Positions 1-7,400 are shown, numbered from the stretch's first letter. The stretch: 7,500 nt of DNA from Bacteroidales bacterium (GCA_007120675.1 SKNE01000044.1:1-7500); one strand, 5' to 3'. Numbers and translations are program-made. The notes: generated by a model not told the origin, from the sequence alone.

Positions 1-30
1 GCGTTGCCTGGTCGTGGCAGCCGGTGGGGC

Positions 31-150
31 TTAGTCGTGACAGCCGGCAATGGCTACCGAGGTCTTGGCACAACACTGGGCCTGCTGTTTGCCCTTGTTT
101 TGCTTATCCTGCTTTTTTTCTTTGTTCTCTTTTTTTATGAGGCTCTTCAT
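31..150 (-). CDS. Small Lys-rich protein with a CC...C tail (hypothetical)
   Basis: I do not recognise this family. The frame reads from an ATG at 150 to a TAA at 31-33 and gives 39 residues. The first ~25 are almost all Lys, Glu, Gln and Asn. The last 14 are different, with the pair Cys26-Cys27, a small Ala/Val/Ile stretch, Cys37 and a terminal His-Asp. There is no signal peptide or membrane segment. It lies downstream of the ArsM-like methyltransferase on the same strand, and I see no -7 box or terminator between them, so cotranscription is plausible. The frame stays open upstream of the ATG for 8 codons to a TAA at 175-177. Beyond that stop it continues as a similar Lys/Asn-rich stretch from an ATG at 222. 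The gene may therefore be the surviving part of a ~62-residue protein. The three cysteines could bind a thiophilic metal or metalloid, but that is inference only. The T-rich complementary strand gives a Leu/Phe-rich shadow frame, so low complexity could also explain it. Confidence 0.4.
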   Translation of the reverse strand: MKSLIKKENKEKKQDKQNKGKQQAQCCAKTSVAIAGCHD

Positions 151-245
151 TTGTGCTTTGTTAGGTGTTCGTTTTTACTTATGGTTGTTGGTTGTCCCTT
201 TCTTGTTTGACTGACTGGCCATGGTGCATTTGCCGGGCCATTCTG

Positions 246-887
246 TCAGCGCCTGCCCCTCACCGTGAAGCTGGCCACCCTGATGCGGCCCTTTTCGTAG
301 CCTTCCGACTCCTCCAGCAGTTCCAGGTCTTTCAGACCAGCCTGCACGAGGTGTTCAAAATACTTTTCCCGGGTGACGGCACCCGCCCAGCATTCGGCCA
401 CCATGTCGGGATTGCTCCTGTATTCTTCGGGGACAGGCTCCAGTGCATAGATGTCGCTCACCACAAAATGTCCGCCCACCTTCAGCAACCTGGCGATCTC
501 CTGCCATACCTTGTCCTGTTCCATGGAATGATTGATGGTGCAGTTGGATATAATCACATCGGCGATCCCGTCTTCCAGCGGGATGCGTTCCAGTGGGGCC
601 TTCACAAAATCGATGTTCTCCAAACCCATCACCCCGGCGTGCTTGCGGGCAGTTTCCATCATCCCATCTGAGATATCGACACCGTAGGCGCGGCCTGTAT
701 CCCCTGCCAGGGTGGCCATTCGCAGGACGTCACGTCCCTTGCCACAGCCCAGGTCGATGCAATGATCGCCGGGTTTGATCTCTGCAAAGGAAAGCGCTCC
801 GCCGCAGGACAGGCAGCAGTTTTTTTGGGAGAGGCTGTCATAGCGCTTGGCTATGCTGTCAGTGAATGAATTACTGGTCTCCGCCAT
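246..887 (-). CDS. ArsM-like SAM-dependent methyltransferase (probable arsenite methyltransferase)
   Basis: A 213-residue class I methyltransferase. Motif I is DLGCGKGRD at residues 45-53, preceded by the KPGD turn typical of the family. An acidic residue ends strand 2 (GVDIS, ~69-73), and the later VGGHFVVSD segment is at ~137-145. Three cysteines sit where arsenite methyltransferases keep theirs: Cys28 in LSCGG, Cys116 in ISNCTIN and Cys166 in AECWAGAV. The following EKYFEHLVQAGL segment also matches that family. ArsM enzymes methylate trivalent arsenic in the cytoplasm using S-adenosylmethionine, giving mono-, di- and trimethyl products. The protein is shorter at the N-terminus than many ArsM proteins and carries an extra adjacent cysteine pair (24-25). 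The ATG at 887 is preceded by an A-rich leader without a Shine-Dalgarno sequence. No arsR, arsB or arsC gene is visible nearby, so the arsenic substrate rests on the cysteine pattern. Another metalloid or an unrelated small molecule remains possible. Confidence 0.82.
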   Translation of the reverse strand: MAETSNSFTDSIAKRYDSLSQKNCCLSCGGALSFAEIKPGDHCIDLGCGKGRDVLRMATLAGDTGRAYGVDISDGMMETARKHAGVMGLENIDFVKAPLERIPLEDGIADVIISNCTINHSMEQDKVWQEIARLLKVGGHFVVSDIYALEPVPEEYRSNPDMVAECWAGAVTREKYFEHLVQAGLKDLELLEESEGYEKGRIRVASFTVRGRR

Positions 888-935
888 GGCTTTTCTGAAT
901 AAGTCTTCAGTTATTTACATAATTAAATGCCTCAG

Positions 936-966
936 CAAATATACACATTCAACGCCACATAAAAAA
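936..966 (-). promoter_or_regulatory. Bacteroidetes-type promoter of the ArsM-like gene
   Basis: Read on the minus strand, TATATTTG at 943-936 fits the Bacteroidetes -7 consensus TAnnTTTG exactly. A clean TTTG is absent at the -33 distance. The T8 tract of the rocD terminator (961-968) lies 17 or more bases upstream of the -7 box, so TTTT at 963-966 may serve as a weak -33. Transcription would start near 930, leaving a leader of about 40 bases. The consensus is established; its use here is inferred. Confidence 0.55.
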
Positions 967-990
967 AAGGGCCGCAGCATGCTGCGGCCC
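961..990 (-). terminator. Rho-independent terminator of rocD
   Basis: A perfect 22-bp palindrome at 969-990 folds into a 9-bp GC-rich stem (GGGCCGCAG with CTGCGGCCC) and a CATG loop. On the minus strand it is followed directly by eight T residues (961-968). It begins 27 bases past the rocD stop codon. On the plus strand no T-tract follows the stem, so it works in the rocD direction only. Confidence 0.9.
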
Positions 991-1017
991 ATAAGATTGT
1001 GCGCGGTGGCACGGCAA

Positions 1018-2247
1018 TTATTCGAATGACAGGATGGCGCGGCGGATGATGTCGACGCACTCCAGGAGTTGTTCTTCGGTGATGACCAGCGGGGGGGCGA
1101 AGCGGATTTTGTCGCCGTGGGTGGGTTTGGCCAGCAGGCCCAGTTCGGCCATCTTAAGGCACACGTCCATGGCTGTCTTATCCCCCTTGGGTTTGATCAC
1201 GATGGCGTTCAGGAGCCCCTTGCCGCGGACAAGGGTGAGCATGTCCGATTTGATGGCCCTGAGTTCACGACGCAGGATCTCACCCAGGTATTCGGCACGC
1301 TCGGTGAGCTTTTCATCTTCTATCACCTGCAGGGCGGCCATGGCCACCTTGGCAGCAACGGGGTTTCCGCCGAAGGTGGATCCGTGTTGTCCGGGCTTGA
1401 TCACCATCATCACCTCGTCGTCGGCCAGCACGGCCGATACGGGATAGATTCCGCCGCTGATGGCTTTGCCCAGGATGACCACGTCGGGGCGGACGTTCTC
1501 GTGGTCGCATGCCAGCATCTTACCTGTGCGGGCAATGCCGGTCTGCACCTCGTCAGCGATGTAAAGCACATTGTGCTGCTTACATAGTTCATGGGTCTTT
1601 TGCAGGTAGCCTTCATCGGGGACAAAAACGCCTGCTTCACCCTGTATGGGCTCAAAAAGGAAGCCTGCCACATGGGGATCTTTCAGGGCTTCGGCCAGGG
1701 CATCCACATCATTGTAAGGGATGCGGATAAAGCCTGGTGTATAGGGGCCGTAATCGCTGTAGCCGTCCGGATCGTTGGAGAAGGACACGATGGTGGTGGT
1801 GCGGCCGTGGAAATTGTTTTCGCACACCACGATCTTCGCCTGGTTCTGGGGGATGCCTTTCTTTTGGTAGGCCCACTTACGGCAAAGCTTGATGGCTGTT
1901 TCAACCGCTTCAGCGCCGGTGTTCATGGGCAGAACCTTGTCATACCCGAACAAACCGGTGATGTACTTCTCATATACGCCAAGCACGTCGTTGTGGAAAG
2001 CCCTTGAGGTAAGGGCAAGGGTCTTGGTTTGTTCGATCAGTGCATCCACAATCTTGGGGTGGCAATGACCCTGGTTAACGGCCGAATAGGCCGACAGGAA
2101 GTCGTAATAACGCTTTCCTTCTACATCCCAAACATGTACGCCTTCACCGCGTGATAAAACCACCGGCAGAGGGTGATAGTTATGTGCACCGTGCTTATCC
2201 TCCAGTGCGATCGCCTCTTGCGAGGTCATCTTTGTTGTGGTACTCAT
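1018..2247 (-). CDS. rocD: Ornithine aminotransferase (ornithine--oxo-acid transaminase)
   Basis: A 409-residue PLP-dependent class III aminotransferase. It moves the delta-amino group of ornithine to 2-oxoglutarate, giving glutamate-5-semialdehyde (which cyclises to pyrroline-5-carboxylate) and glutamate. This links arginine/ornithine catabolism to proline and glutamate. Visible motifs are NYHPLPVVL at 23-31 with the substrate-site Tyr24, the SAYSAVNQGHCHP block at 52-64, and the phosphate-binding TGAEAV at 110-115. Further on are HGRT with Arg149, QGEAG with the gatekeeper Glu204, ADEVQTG with Asp232 that contacts the pyridine nitrogen, and LGKAISGG with the Schiff-base Lys261. KPTHGD and IRFAPPLVI follow near the C-terminus. 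Length and motif order match the family throughout, eukaryotic OAT included. The frame is open for 420 bases further upstream, but the ATG at 2247 is chosen because family similarity begins there. It also has a good Shine-Dalgarno sequence 8 bases away and a promoter at 2327-2357. Confidence 0.97.
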   Translation of the reverse strand: MSTTTKMTSQEAIALEDKHGAHNYHPLPVVLSRGEGVHVWDVEGKRYYDFLSAYSAVNQGHCHPKIVDALIEQTKTLALTSRAFHNDVLGVYEKYITGLFGYDKVLPMNTGAEAVETAIKLCRKWAYQKKGIPQNQAKIVVCENNFHGRTTTIVSFSNDPDGYSDYGPYTPGFIRIPYNDVDALAEALKDPHVAGFLFEPIQGEAGVFVPDEGYLQKTHELCKQHNVLYIADEVQTGIARTGKMLACDHENVRPDVVILGKAISGGIYPVSAVLADDEVMMVIKPGQHGSTFGGNPVAAKVAMAALQVIEDEKLTERAEYLGEILRRELRAIKSDMLTLVRGKGLLNAIVIKPKGDKTAMDVCLKMAELGLLAKPTHGDKIRFAPPLVITEEQLLECVDIIRRAILSFE

Positions 2248-2255
2248 AATTAATG

Positions 2256-2260
2256 CTCCT
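2256..2260 (-). promoter_or_regulatory. Shine-Dalgarno site of rocD
   Basis: AGGAG on the minus strand, separated from the ATG at 2247 by 8 bases. It decides the start within a much longer open frame. None of the other visible starts in this window (FISUMP, DCC, ArsM-like) has a comparable purine-rich site. Confidence 0.7.
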
Positions 2261-2326
2261 GTTTTTAAAATGTTGAACGAATAGGGTTTATATATTGATA
2301 CAACACGTGGGTTGTCCGGAAAGGCG

Positions 2327-2357
2327 CAAATATAGCAAAAGCCCACGGATAAAAAAA
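2327..2357 (-). promoter_or_regulatory. Bacteroidetes-type promoter of rocD
   Basis: TATATTTG on the minus strand (2334-2327) matches the -7 consensus TAnnTTTG. At a 19-base spacing the -33 position falls on TTTT (2357-2354), part of a T7 tract rather than TTTG. The predicted transcript starts near 2320 with a leader of about 73 bases, AT-rich just upstream of the Shine-Dalgarno site. I see no riboswitch-like structure in that leader. Confidence 0.6.
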
Positions 2358-2372
2358 TTCTATCGTCAGAAT
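2351..2372 (-). terminator. Possible weak terminator of the DCC-family gene
   Basis: On the minus strand ATTCT (2372-2368) and AGAAT (2361-2357) form a 5-bp AT-rich stem with a 6-base loop. A T7 tract ending at 2351 follows directly. One further G-T pair is possible, and the stem begins inside the TGA stop codon of the DCC gene. The stem is too weak to be sure; position and T-tract are the support. Confidence 0.35.
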
Positions 2373-2779
2373 CAGTCGAGGAAACGCTTTGCAATGGACG
2401 GATCAGGAACCATGCATTGATCCCGCCTGCCAAACCATCGGTAGCGTTTCCGGGCGATGAGCCGGTAGATGGGGTTGCGCACAAAAGGGGGGACCAGAAG
2501 CAACCCGTACAGTATGTTGAGAGGGAAACGCAGCCTGCGGGCGATGCGCAGGACGGCGGTGCTTTGGGTGTACATCTGCCCCCCCTCGAAATACACCACC
2601 GAGTCGCCCGGATCCTTCCCCTGCATTCCCAGGACCCTCCTGCCATAGTCCGACTGCAGGGAAGCAAAACGGAACAACTGCCTTCTGTCGTGGCGAATCA
2701 CGAAGCGGACACTGGCGTTGCACAGGTTGCACACCCCGTCAAAGAGGAGAAGGTGTTCAGGCAAATCCACTTTGTTCAT
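2372..2779 (-). CDS. DCC-family thiol-disulfide oxidoreductase-like protein (DUF393)
   Basis: A 135-residue protein of the DUF393 family, related to Bacillus YuxK. The signature is at the N-terminus: LLFDGVCNLCN, with a CxxC pair at Cys17 and Cys20 just after the Asp-Gly turn. The family is predicted to adopt a thioredoxin-like fold, but its physiological substrate is not established. Further typical features are VRFVIRHD at ~24-31, a conserved STAVLRI helix start at ~73-79, a hydrophobic stretch around 88-100 and the Arg-rich ending RYRWFGRRDQC. There is no signal peptide, so it is probably cytoplasmic. The ATG at 2779 is preferred; an in-frame TTG two codons upstream is the only nearby alternative. 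It lies 105 bases after the FISUMP gene with no clear promoter or terminator between, so it may be read from the FISUMP promoter. No functional link to either neighbour is evident. Confidence 0.9.
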   Translation of the reverse strand: MNKVDLPEHLLLFDGVCNLCNASVRFVIRHDRRQLFRFASLQSDYGRRVLGMQGKDPGDSVVYFEGGQMYTQSTAVLRIARRLRFPLNILYGLLLVPPFVRNPIYRLIARKRYRWFGRRDQCMVPDPSIAKRFLD

Positions 2780-2884
2780 TATCAAACGATTGGGGTAGCG
2801 TTAAACGAATAGAAGCCGCTCATGCGGGATGCAGAAACCCACTGAGAACAGGTCCAGGGACTTTGTCAGACCGTGCACATGGGG

Positions 2885-4162
2885 TTATTCAGACTTAATG
2901 CAGCGTATGGACCCGCCGGCTTGTTTGTTCCCGGTGGCGGGACTCACCTGTCCGCTGAATCGGTATATGTCGCGGCCGTGCGCGGTAGTGGCCGTCGCTT
3001 CCGTGGAGGAAAACCAGGAACCCAGGTTGCCCAGGTGGTTGAATACCCCTGCATCATTACGGAAGCCCCCGGGCAGCGCACCAAAGTCGAAGTCGTCGGT
3101 ACCGTAATGGGTGTTGTGTGAATTCCATCGTGGGTGTTCACTGGTGTCGCAGTCGTCGCCCAGGGGGGAGTTAATCTGGCGGCACGACTTCAGCGCGTTG
3201 CCCACATTGCTGCTGGTGATTTCCGGGTATGTATCGATCAGGTAGGTGGTCAGCTCTGTCCACTCCTCGTGGGTGGGCACGTGCCATCCTGCGGGACAGA
3301 GTCCCCTGCTGTCGGTCACCGCGTGGAAGTTATACAATGCACCATAGGCTGCCAGCATCTCTTCCTCTGAGCCGATGCCCGCCACTCCATCGTGGGGAAA
3401 AACAGCATAGGCACCATCCGGGGTGCTGCCCCAGGCGGCATCGTCGAGTCCACCTGGAATAGGGGTCCCATCGGCATAGGAGGTGGTTCGCAAATTCTCT
3501 GCCATCCATTCCCGCCCCCCGATCTCCACCGTCTGATAAACGTTCCCGTCCACATCGGAAACGGTCCCCTCTTCATCGCCGGGATCGTCAGCGGGGGGCT
3601 CTACCCACTGGGGCATGCCGTCCACCACGGCCAGCACCTGGTCCTCCTCTCCCAGGGGAAGGGCCTGCCATCCTTCGGGACCGTAAACCAGCATATCGCC
3701 ATTTTGAGGGCCTTCCAGGGCAATGAAAGCATCCAGGTCGGGCAGGTTCTCCAGGTCCTCGTAGTCGCCGCTGAAAGCGTCGGCCGAGCTGCCTGCATAC
3801 AAGGCGTAGGGTACGCTGAGGAGCTTGCTGCTGCCCATGTGCTGCCCGTCCGCTACGATGGAGACATAATAGGTGTCCTCGGCCCACGAAACAACACCCA
3901 GGTCTTCCAGCGAACCTACCTGGAGGTTGACCAGTCCGAATGCATTGGTCTCAGCCTGGTGTATCTCGGTGAAAACAGCGGGCCCGTCATGGCTGCCCTG
4001 GAGGATGCTCACCTCAAGGGTGACCTCTTCGTGGGCCAGGACCTGTCCTGCTTCATCGCGAAGCACGGCCTGGTACTGGAAAGAGTGGGGTGCCTGGGCA
4101 GTGAGGGAAGAGGCAAAAACAATGATGGATAACAGCGATAATACAGTTCGGCGTGGTAGCAT
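2885..4162 (-). CDS. Exported FISUMP-domain protein (Fibrobacter succinogenes major paralogous domain)
   Basis: A 425-residue exported protein of unknown function. Residues 1-24 form a signal peptide: MLPRR, a hydrophobic core, then TAQA as a likely signal peptidase I site with no lipobox cysteine. Residues ~27-85 are the N-terminal beta module common in Bacteroidetes surface proteins (FQYQAVLRD ... NAFGLVNLQVG). Residues ~113-187 contain the linker typical of these proteins (VPYALYAGSS, GDYEDLENLP, NGDMLVYGPEGW). After an acidic Asp/Glu/Pro linker (~188-200), the FISUMP domain (TIGR02145/PF09603 type) occupies ~203-425. Its hallmarks are all present: GREWMAENLR at 216-225, YGALYNFHAV, SRGLCPAGWHVPT at 285-297, GTDDFDFGALPGGFR at 354-368, WFSSTE and a final IRCIK. 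Cys289 and Cys421 are conserved in the family; Cys327 and Cys338 may form a further disulphide. No T9SS sorting domain is present, so it probably stays periplasmic or at the surface by another route. The ATG at 4162 begins the signal peptide. Confidence 0.93.
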   Translation of the reverse strand: MLPRRTVLSLLSIIVFASSLTAQAPHSFQYQAVLRDEAGQVLAHEEVTLEVSILQGSHDGPAVFTEIHQAETNAFGLVNLQVGSLEDLGVVSWAEDTYYVSIVADGQHMGSSKLLSVPYALYAGSSADAFSGDYEDLENLPDLDAFIALEGPQNGDMLVYGPEGWQALPLGEEDQVLAVVDGMPQWVEPPADDPGDEEGTVSDVDGNVYQTVEIGGREWMAENLRTTSYADGTPIPGGLDDAAWGSTPDGAYAVFPHDGVAGIGSEEEMLAAYGALYNFHAVTDSRGLCPAGWHVPTHEEWTELTTYLIDTYPEITSSNVGNALKSCRQINSPLGDDCDTSEHPRWNSHNTHYGTDDFDFGALPGGFRNDAGVFNHLGNLGSWFSSTEATATTAHGRDIYRFSGQVSPATGNKQAGGSIRCIKSE

Positions 4163-4191
4163 GGTGTATCTATTTTATGGATTGGATGTCA

Positions 4192-4223
4192 CAAATATAG
4201 GGGAAGACGGCCAGAGTGCCAAA
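4192..4223 (-). promoter_or_regulatory. Bacteroidetes-type promoter of the FISUMP gene
   Basis: The best promoter match in the window. On the minus strand TTTG (4223-4220) is followed after 20 bases by TATATTTG (4199-4192), close to the consensus TTTG-N19-TAnnTTTG. Transcription would begin near 4186, leaving about 24 bases of A-rich leader. The -33 TTTG is the end of a T-tract that also belongs to the upstream terminator. Confidence 0.7.
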
Positions 4224-4257
4224 AAAACAGGCCGCATCTGCCGTCAGCGTACGCCTG
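4221..4257 (-). terminator. Probable terminator of the T9SS-secreted protein gene
   Basis: On the minus strand CAGGCGTA (4257-4250) can pair with TGCGGCCTG (4236-4228), eight pairs with one bulged G and one G-T pair. Seven T residues follow at 4227-4221. A small inner CTG/CAG hairpin may extend it. It lies about 175 bases past the stop codon of the long gene, so the tandem repeat at 4312-4402 would be in that gene's 3' untranslated region. Confidence 0.45.
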
Positions 4258-4311
4258 GTGTCCTTCCCCGGTCGGATTGCCGGCCAGTAAGTTCACAGCT
4301 CATCTGCTCCA

Positions 4312-4402
4312 CCTGCGCTTGCCGCCTGCGCTTGCCGCCTGCATTGGCCGCCTGCGCTTGCCGCCTGTACTTGCCACCTGCACGGGTCACCTGCACGGGC
4401 TG
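4312..4402. repeat. Seven-unit 13-bp tandem repeat
   Basis: Seven head-to-tail 13-bp units with plus-strand consensus CCTGCGCTTGCCG. CCTG begins at 4312, 4325, 4338, 4351, 4364, 4377 and 4390. Units 1, 2 and 4 are identical; unit 3 differs at three positions. Units 5 to 7 drift, and the last two share CCTGCACGG. The unit is not a multiple of three and lies outside any supported gene. A degenerate partial unit may precede it near 4303. It lies between the stop codon of the secreted-protein gene and the FISUMP promoter; no function is evident. Confidence 0.85.
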
Positions 4403-4432
4403 AGGGTCGCACACCCCATCAAGCCAGCGCCG

Positions 4433-7400
4433 CTACTTTTTGATGATCCTGAAATGGACGCGTTCGCCACCAGCCTGTAATTCAAGTACATACACCCCCG
4501 GCCCCAGGTGCTTGAGGGGTAGCTGTGTCTCGTCCCCCTGTAAGCTGATGCTTGCGACCTGTTCTCCCTGCACCCCGAAAAGCCTGGCCTCAGCCGGCTG
4601 CTCCGACCGGTGCTCTATGTGCAGCAGATCGGCGACAGGGTTAGGGTAAACGCGCCAGTGTCCGGACTGGGCCGATCCTGCATGGACCGTGCTAATGGTA
4701 TAGTGGAAGTCAGCCACCTGGCTGTACATGTCGTTCTTGAAGGCCACGGCACGGATGTGCGTGTCGTTGTCAATGGCTATGGGATCTTCATAGGGTGTGC
4801 TTTCGTTGTCCGGTGTACCCCCGTCCAGGGTAAAAAATATGCTGGCCCCTTCGGTTCCGGTATGCAGGCTGACCAGGGTGCCTGCGGGCACTTCTCCCGG
4901 CTCCGGATCGGCCCAGGGAGTCTCCACGCTGAAGACGTCGCGAATGGTCACATCATCGATCTTGATGAGGAACTGTCCGGAGCAGTCGTGGTGCCTGAAG
5001 GCCATATACACCTGCTGGCCGGCAAATTCATCCAGGGGAAAAACCCGTTCTGACCAGGCGGTATCCTTTGCTTGCAGGGTCTCGCTGTGGAGATGGTGGG
5101 TGAACTGGTCCAGCCTGTTGGTGGTGGTGGACAGGTAAAGGGAATAATGCTCATGGGGATAATTCACCTCTTCGGTGGCCACCCAGAAGGAAAACTCCTG
5201 GTTCTCGCCCACCTCCATTTTGGGCGTCACTAGCCAGTTGTCGGGAAACAGGTCACCGATGCCCCAAACATAGGAGAAAGAGATGGCCGAATGCTGTCCA
5301 TTGTATGGGGGTATGGCATGCCCGTAGCCGATCATCCAGTTGATCTCGTCACCATCTTCATCGTGAATCATCCACCCGTGGGGTGGAAACACCCCGCTTT
5401 CAAATCCTTCAAAGACGAAGGGCGCGACAGCCTGCGCGTTACCATCCAGCGATACAGCGGTAATGCCTCCATTGCTTTCCAGGTGGAAGGTGTTGGGGAA
5501 GTCACCCGGTTCAAAGGGCTCAAAAGAGAAGGAAAAAGTGTACTCTTCCCCAAAGGCCAGGGACACCCCGGCAGGATCCAGGGTGGTGGTGAAGTAATCG
5601 CCTTCAAACCAGGCGTTGCTGATGGTAAGGATCTCACCGCCCAGGTTGCGAATGGTGAAGTGTTCGGAGTCAAGCCAGGTGTTTTCGGGGATGGACCCTG
5701 CATCCCAGGATGAATGACTGAGCCACAGCACAGGCTCTGTGACGGCTGTATCGATGTGTATGTCGTCTATGGCAACGGACTTGGCATGTTGGTTGTTGCC
5801 ATCGGTTGAATGGCGGAAGCGGATGTGCACCTCCTCTCCGGCAAAATCGTGCAGGTACGTTTTTGCCGGCATGTAGTGCGACATGCTTTCTTCTGCGCTC
5901 AGGATGCTGCCTGTGATCCAGCTCTGCCCCCTGTCGGCCGAGATCTCCACGTAGAGGGTGTCGTGGCCAACCACGCGCGTTCCGGTAGGGAAGACATCCC
6001 CATTGATCCAGTAAAAGACCAGGTCCTTCACATCGTTGTCAGGCAGCAGGATGGGCGGACTGATCAGAATGGCATCCACAGGGTGGTTCCACGGGGCCCG
6101 CGCTGCATAGTTGCCGGAGTGAGCGTTGGTGGTCTTGTCCCAGTGACCATCCTCGTTGATCCACCCCTGTGGGGGAACCAGTCCATCCTCCTCCTCGAAA
6201 CCTTCCAAGAAGGGAAAGACCGTGACCGGCTCATGGCCGATGGTGGTAAAGGTCCACACCGGGCAGTCCGGTGCATCGCCATGGCTGTTGTAGGGAACGA
6301 CCTGCCAGTAGTAAGTGGTGGCGTAATCCAGTGCCGGGGTGGTAAATCGCCGGCTGGTGCCCAGGTCCTGGCCGTCGACCACATTTCCCGGCGGGTTATC
6401 CGTACCCAGGTAAATCCGGTAACCGTCAGCAAACACTGAGGCGGCCCACCGCAGTGTCTGGGTGAGGAAGGCATCCTCGAATCCATCGGGAGGCAGGGGC
6501 TGACCGGCTGGCTGGGGCGGGGCCTCCTGAGCGACCGGCGGGGTGATCACGTAGTCGAGATAGACGCGCGGGCTCCCGCTGAAGCCGATGTAATGCTCTC
6601 CCACGGCTGGATCAAGGTCGACCACATAGGGCTGATAGGCCCTGGTCAGTTCCGGCGATGCCAGCTCAGTCCAGCTCACCTGGTCGGGAGAATAGCTCAC
6701 ACTGAGTTCGCCATCCTGGAATTCTGCCGCGTAGAAGATCAGCTGATCCCCTTCCTGTACGTTAATCTTCGGTGTAATCAGCCTGCCGGGCTGTCCGGGA
6801 TGCTGCAGGGTGGCGTTGCCACCGCCGATATAACCGCCGAAACCCCTGCGAATCCAGCTGTTTTCATCCACCGACCACTCGTCGGGTGGGAAAGTAGTTT
6901 CCTGGAAAGTCTCTATGATGGACAATTCATGCATGGCAACACCTGTTACATAGACCTGGTGGGGATCATCCTGCATGTTGCCGGTGAAGGAGAAGTAAGC
7001 GTCATAATCGCCCATTGCCAGTGGAGCAAAGGTGATGTGCGAGCTGGCGGACTGCCCCGGTGCAATGGTGCCGGTGAACGGGCTGGAGTAGGGGAGCCCT
7101 TCCACCTCAAAGCCATCGATCACCAGGTCGTCAACCCCTGTGTTGTAAATGGTCACCGGAAGGCTTTTGTCTTCCTGCTCACGGATGTACTGAAAATACA
7201 GCTGGGAGGGCACGACGGCAATGGCTGCCCCATCCGGAATCTCCCCGAACCACAGCCTGATGTTGGGCCGGTAGGCCAGGATTTGGCCGTCCAGGGGCGG
7301 ATCATTGACGTCGTAGGGGGGACTGGCATCCTTGGTGGCCAGGATGCTCATGTTGCCTGGAGCGGAAGAGGAGTAAAACTGGGAGTTCAGCCTGAATCCA

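Noticed and set aside
4..210. Plus-strand 68-codon frame with a Leu/Phe-rich membrane-like stretch
   Set aside because: The hydrophobic run is the complement of the Lys-rich (AAA/AAG) minus-strand frame. Its start is a TTG and it matches nothing I recognise.
218..240. TGGCC/GGCCA hairpin after the ArsM-like gene as a terminator
   Set aside because: A 5-bp stem with a loop of about 13 bases and no T-tract following.
2248..2667. N-terminal extension of the rocD frame by 140 codons
   Set aside because: It runs through the rocD promoter and overlaps the DCC gene in another frame; family similarity and the Shine-Dalgarno sequence begin at 2247.
2816..2827. Hairpin CCGC-TCAT-GCGG between the FISUMP and DCC genes as a terminator
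   Set aside because: Only four base pairs and no clean T-tract follows on the minus strand.
3392..4132. Plus-strand 246-codon frame opposite the FISUMP gene
   Set aside because: It is a shadow of a well-supported minus-strand gene with recognisable signal peptide and domains; no family features in the plus-strand translation.
4312..4402. CRISPR array
   Set aside because: Units are 13 bp, directly adjacent and degenerate, with no spacers and no cas genes.
5810..6439. Plus-strand 209-codon frame opposite the T9SS protein gene
   Set aside because: It is antisense to Fn3 and choice-of-anchor-J coding sequence; open only because of GC-rich codon structure.
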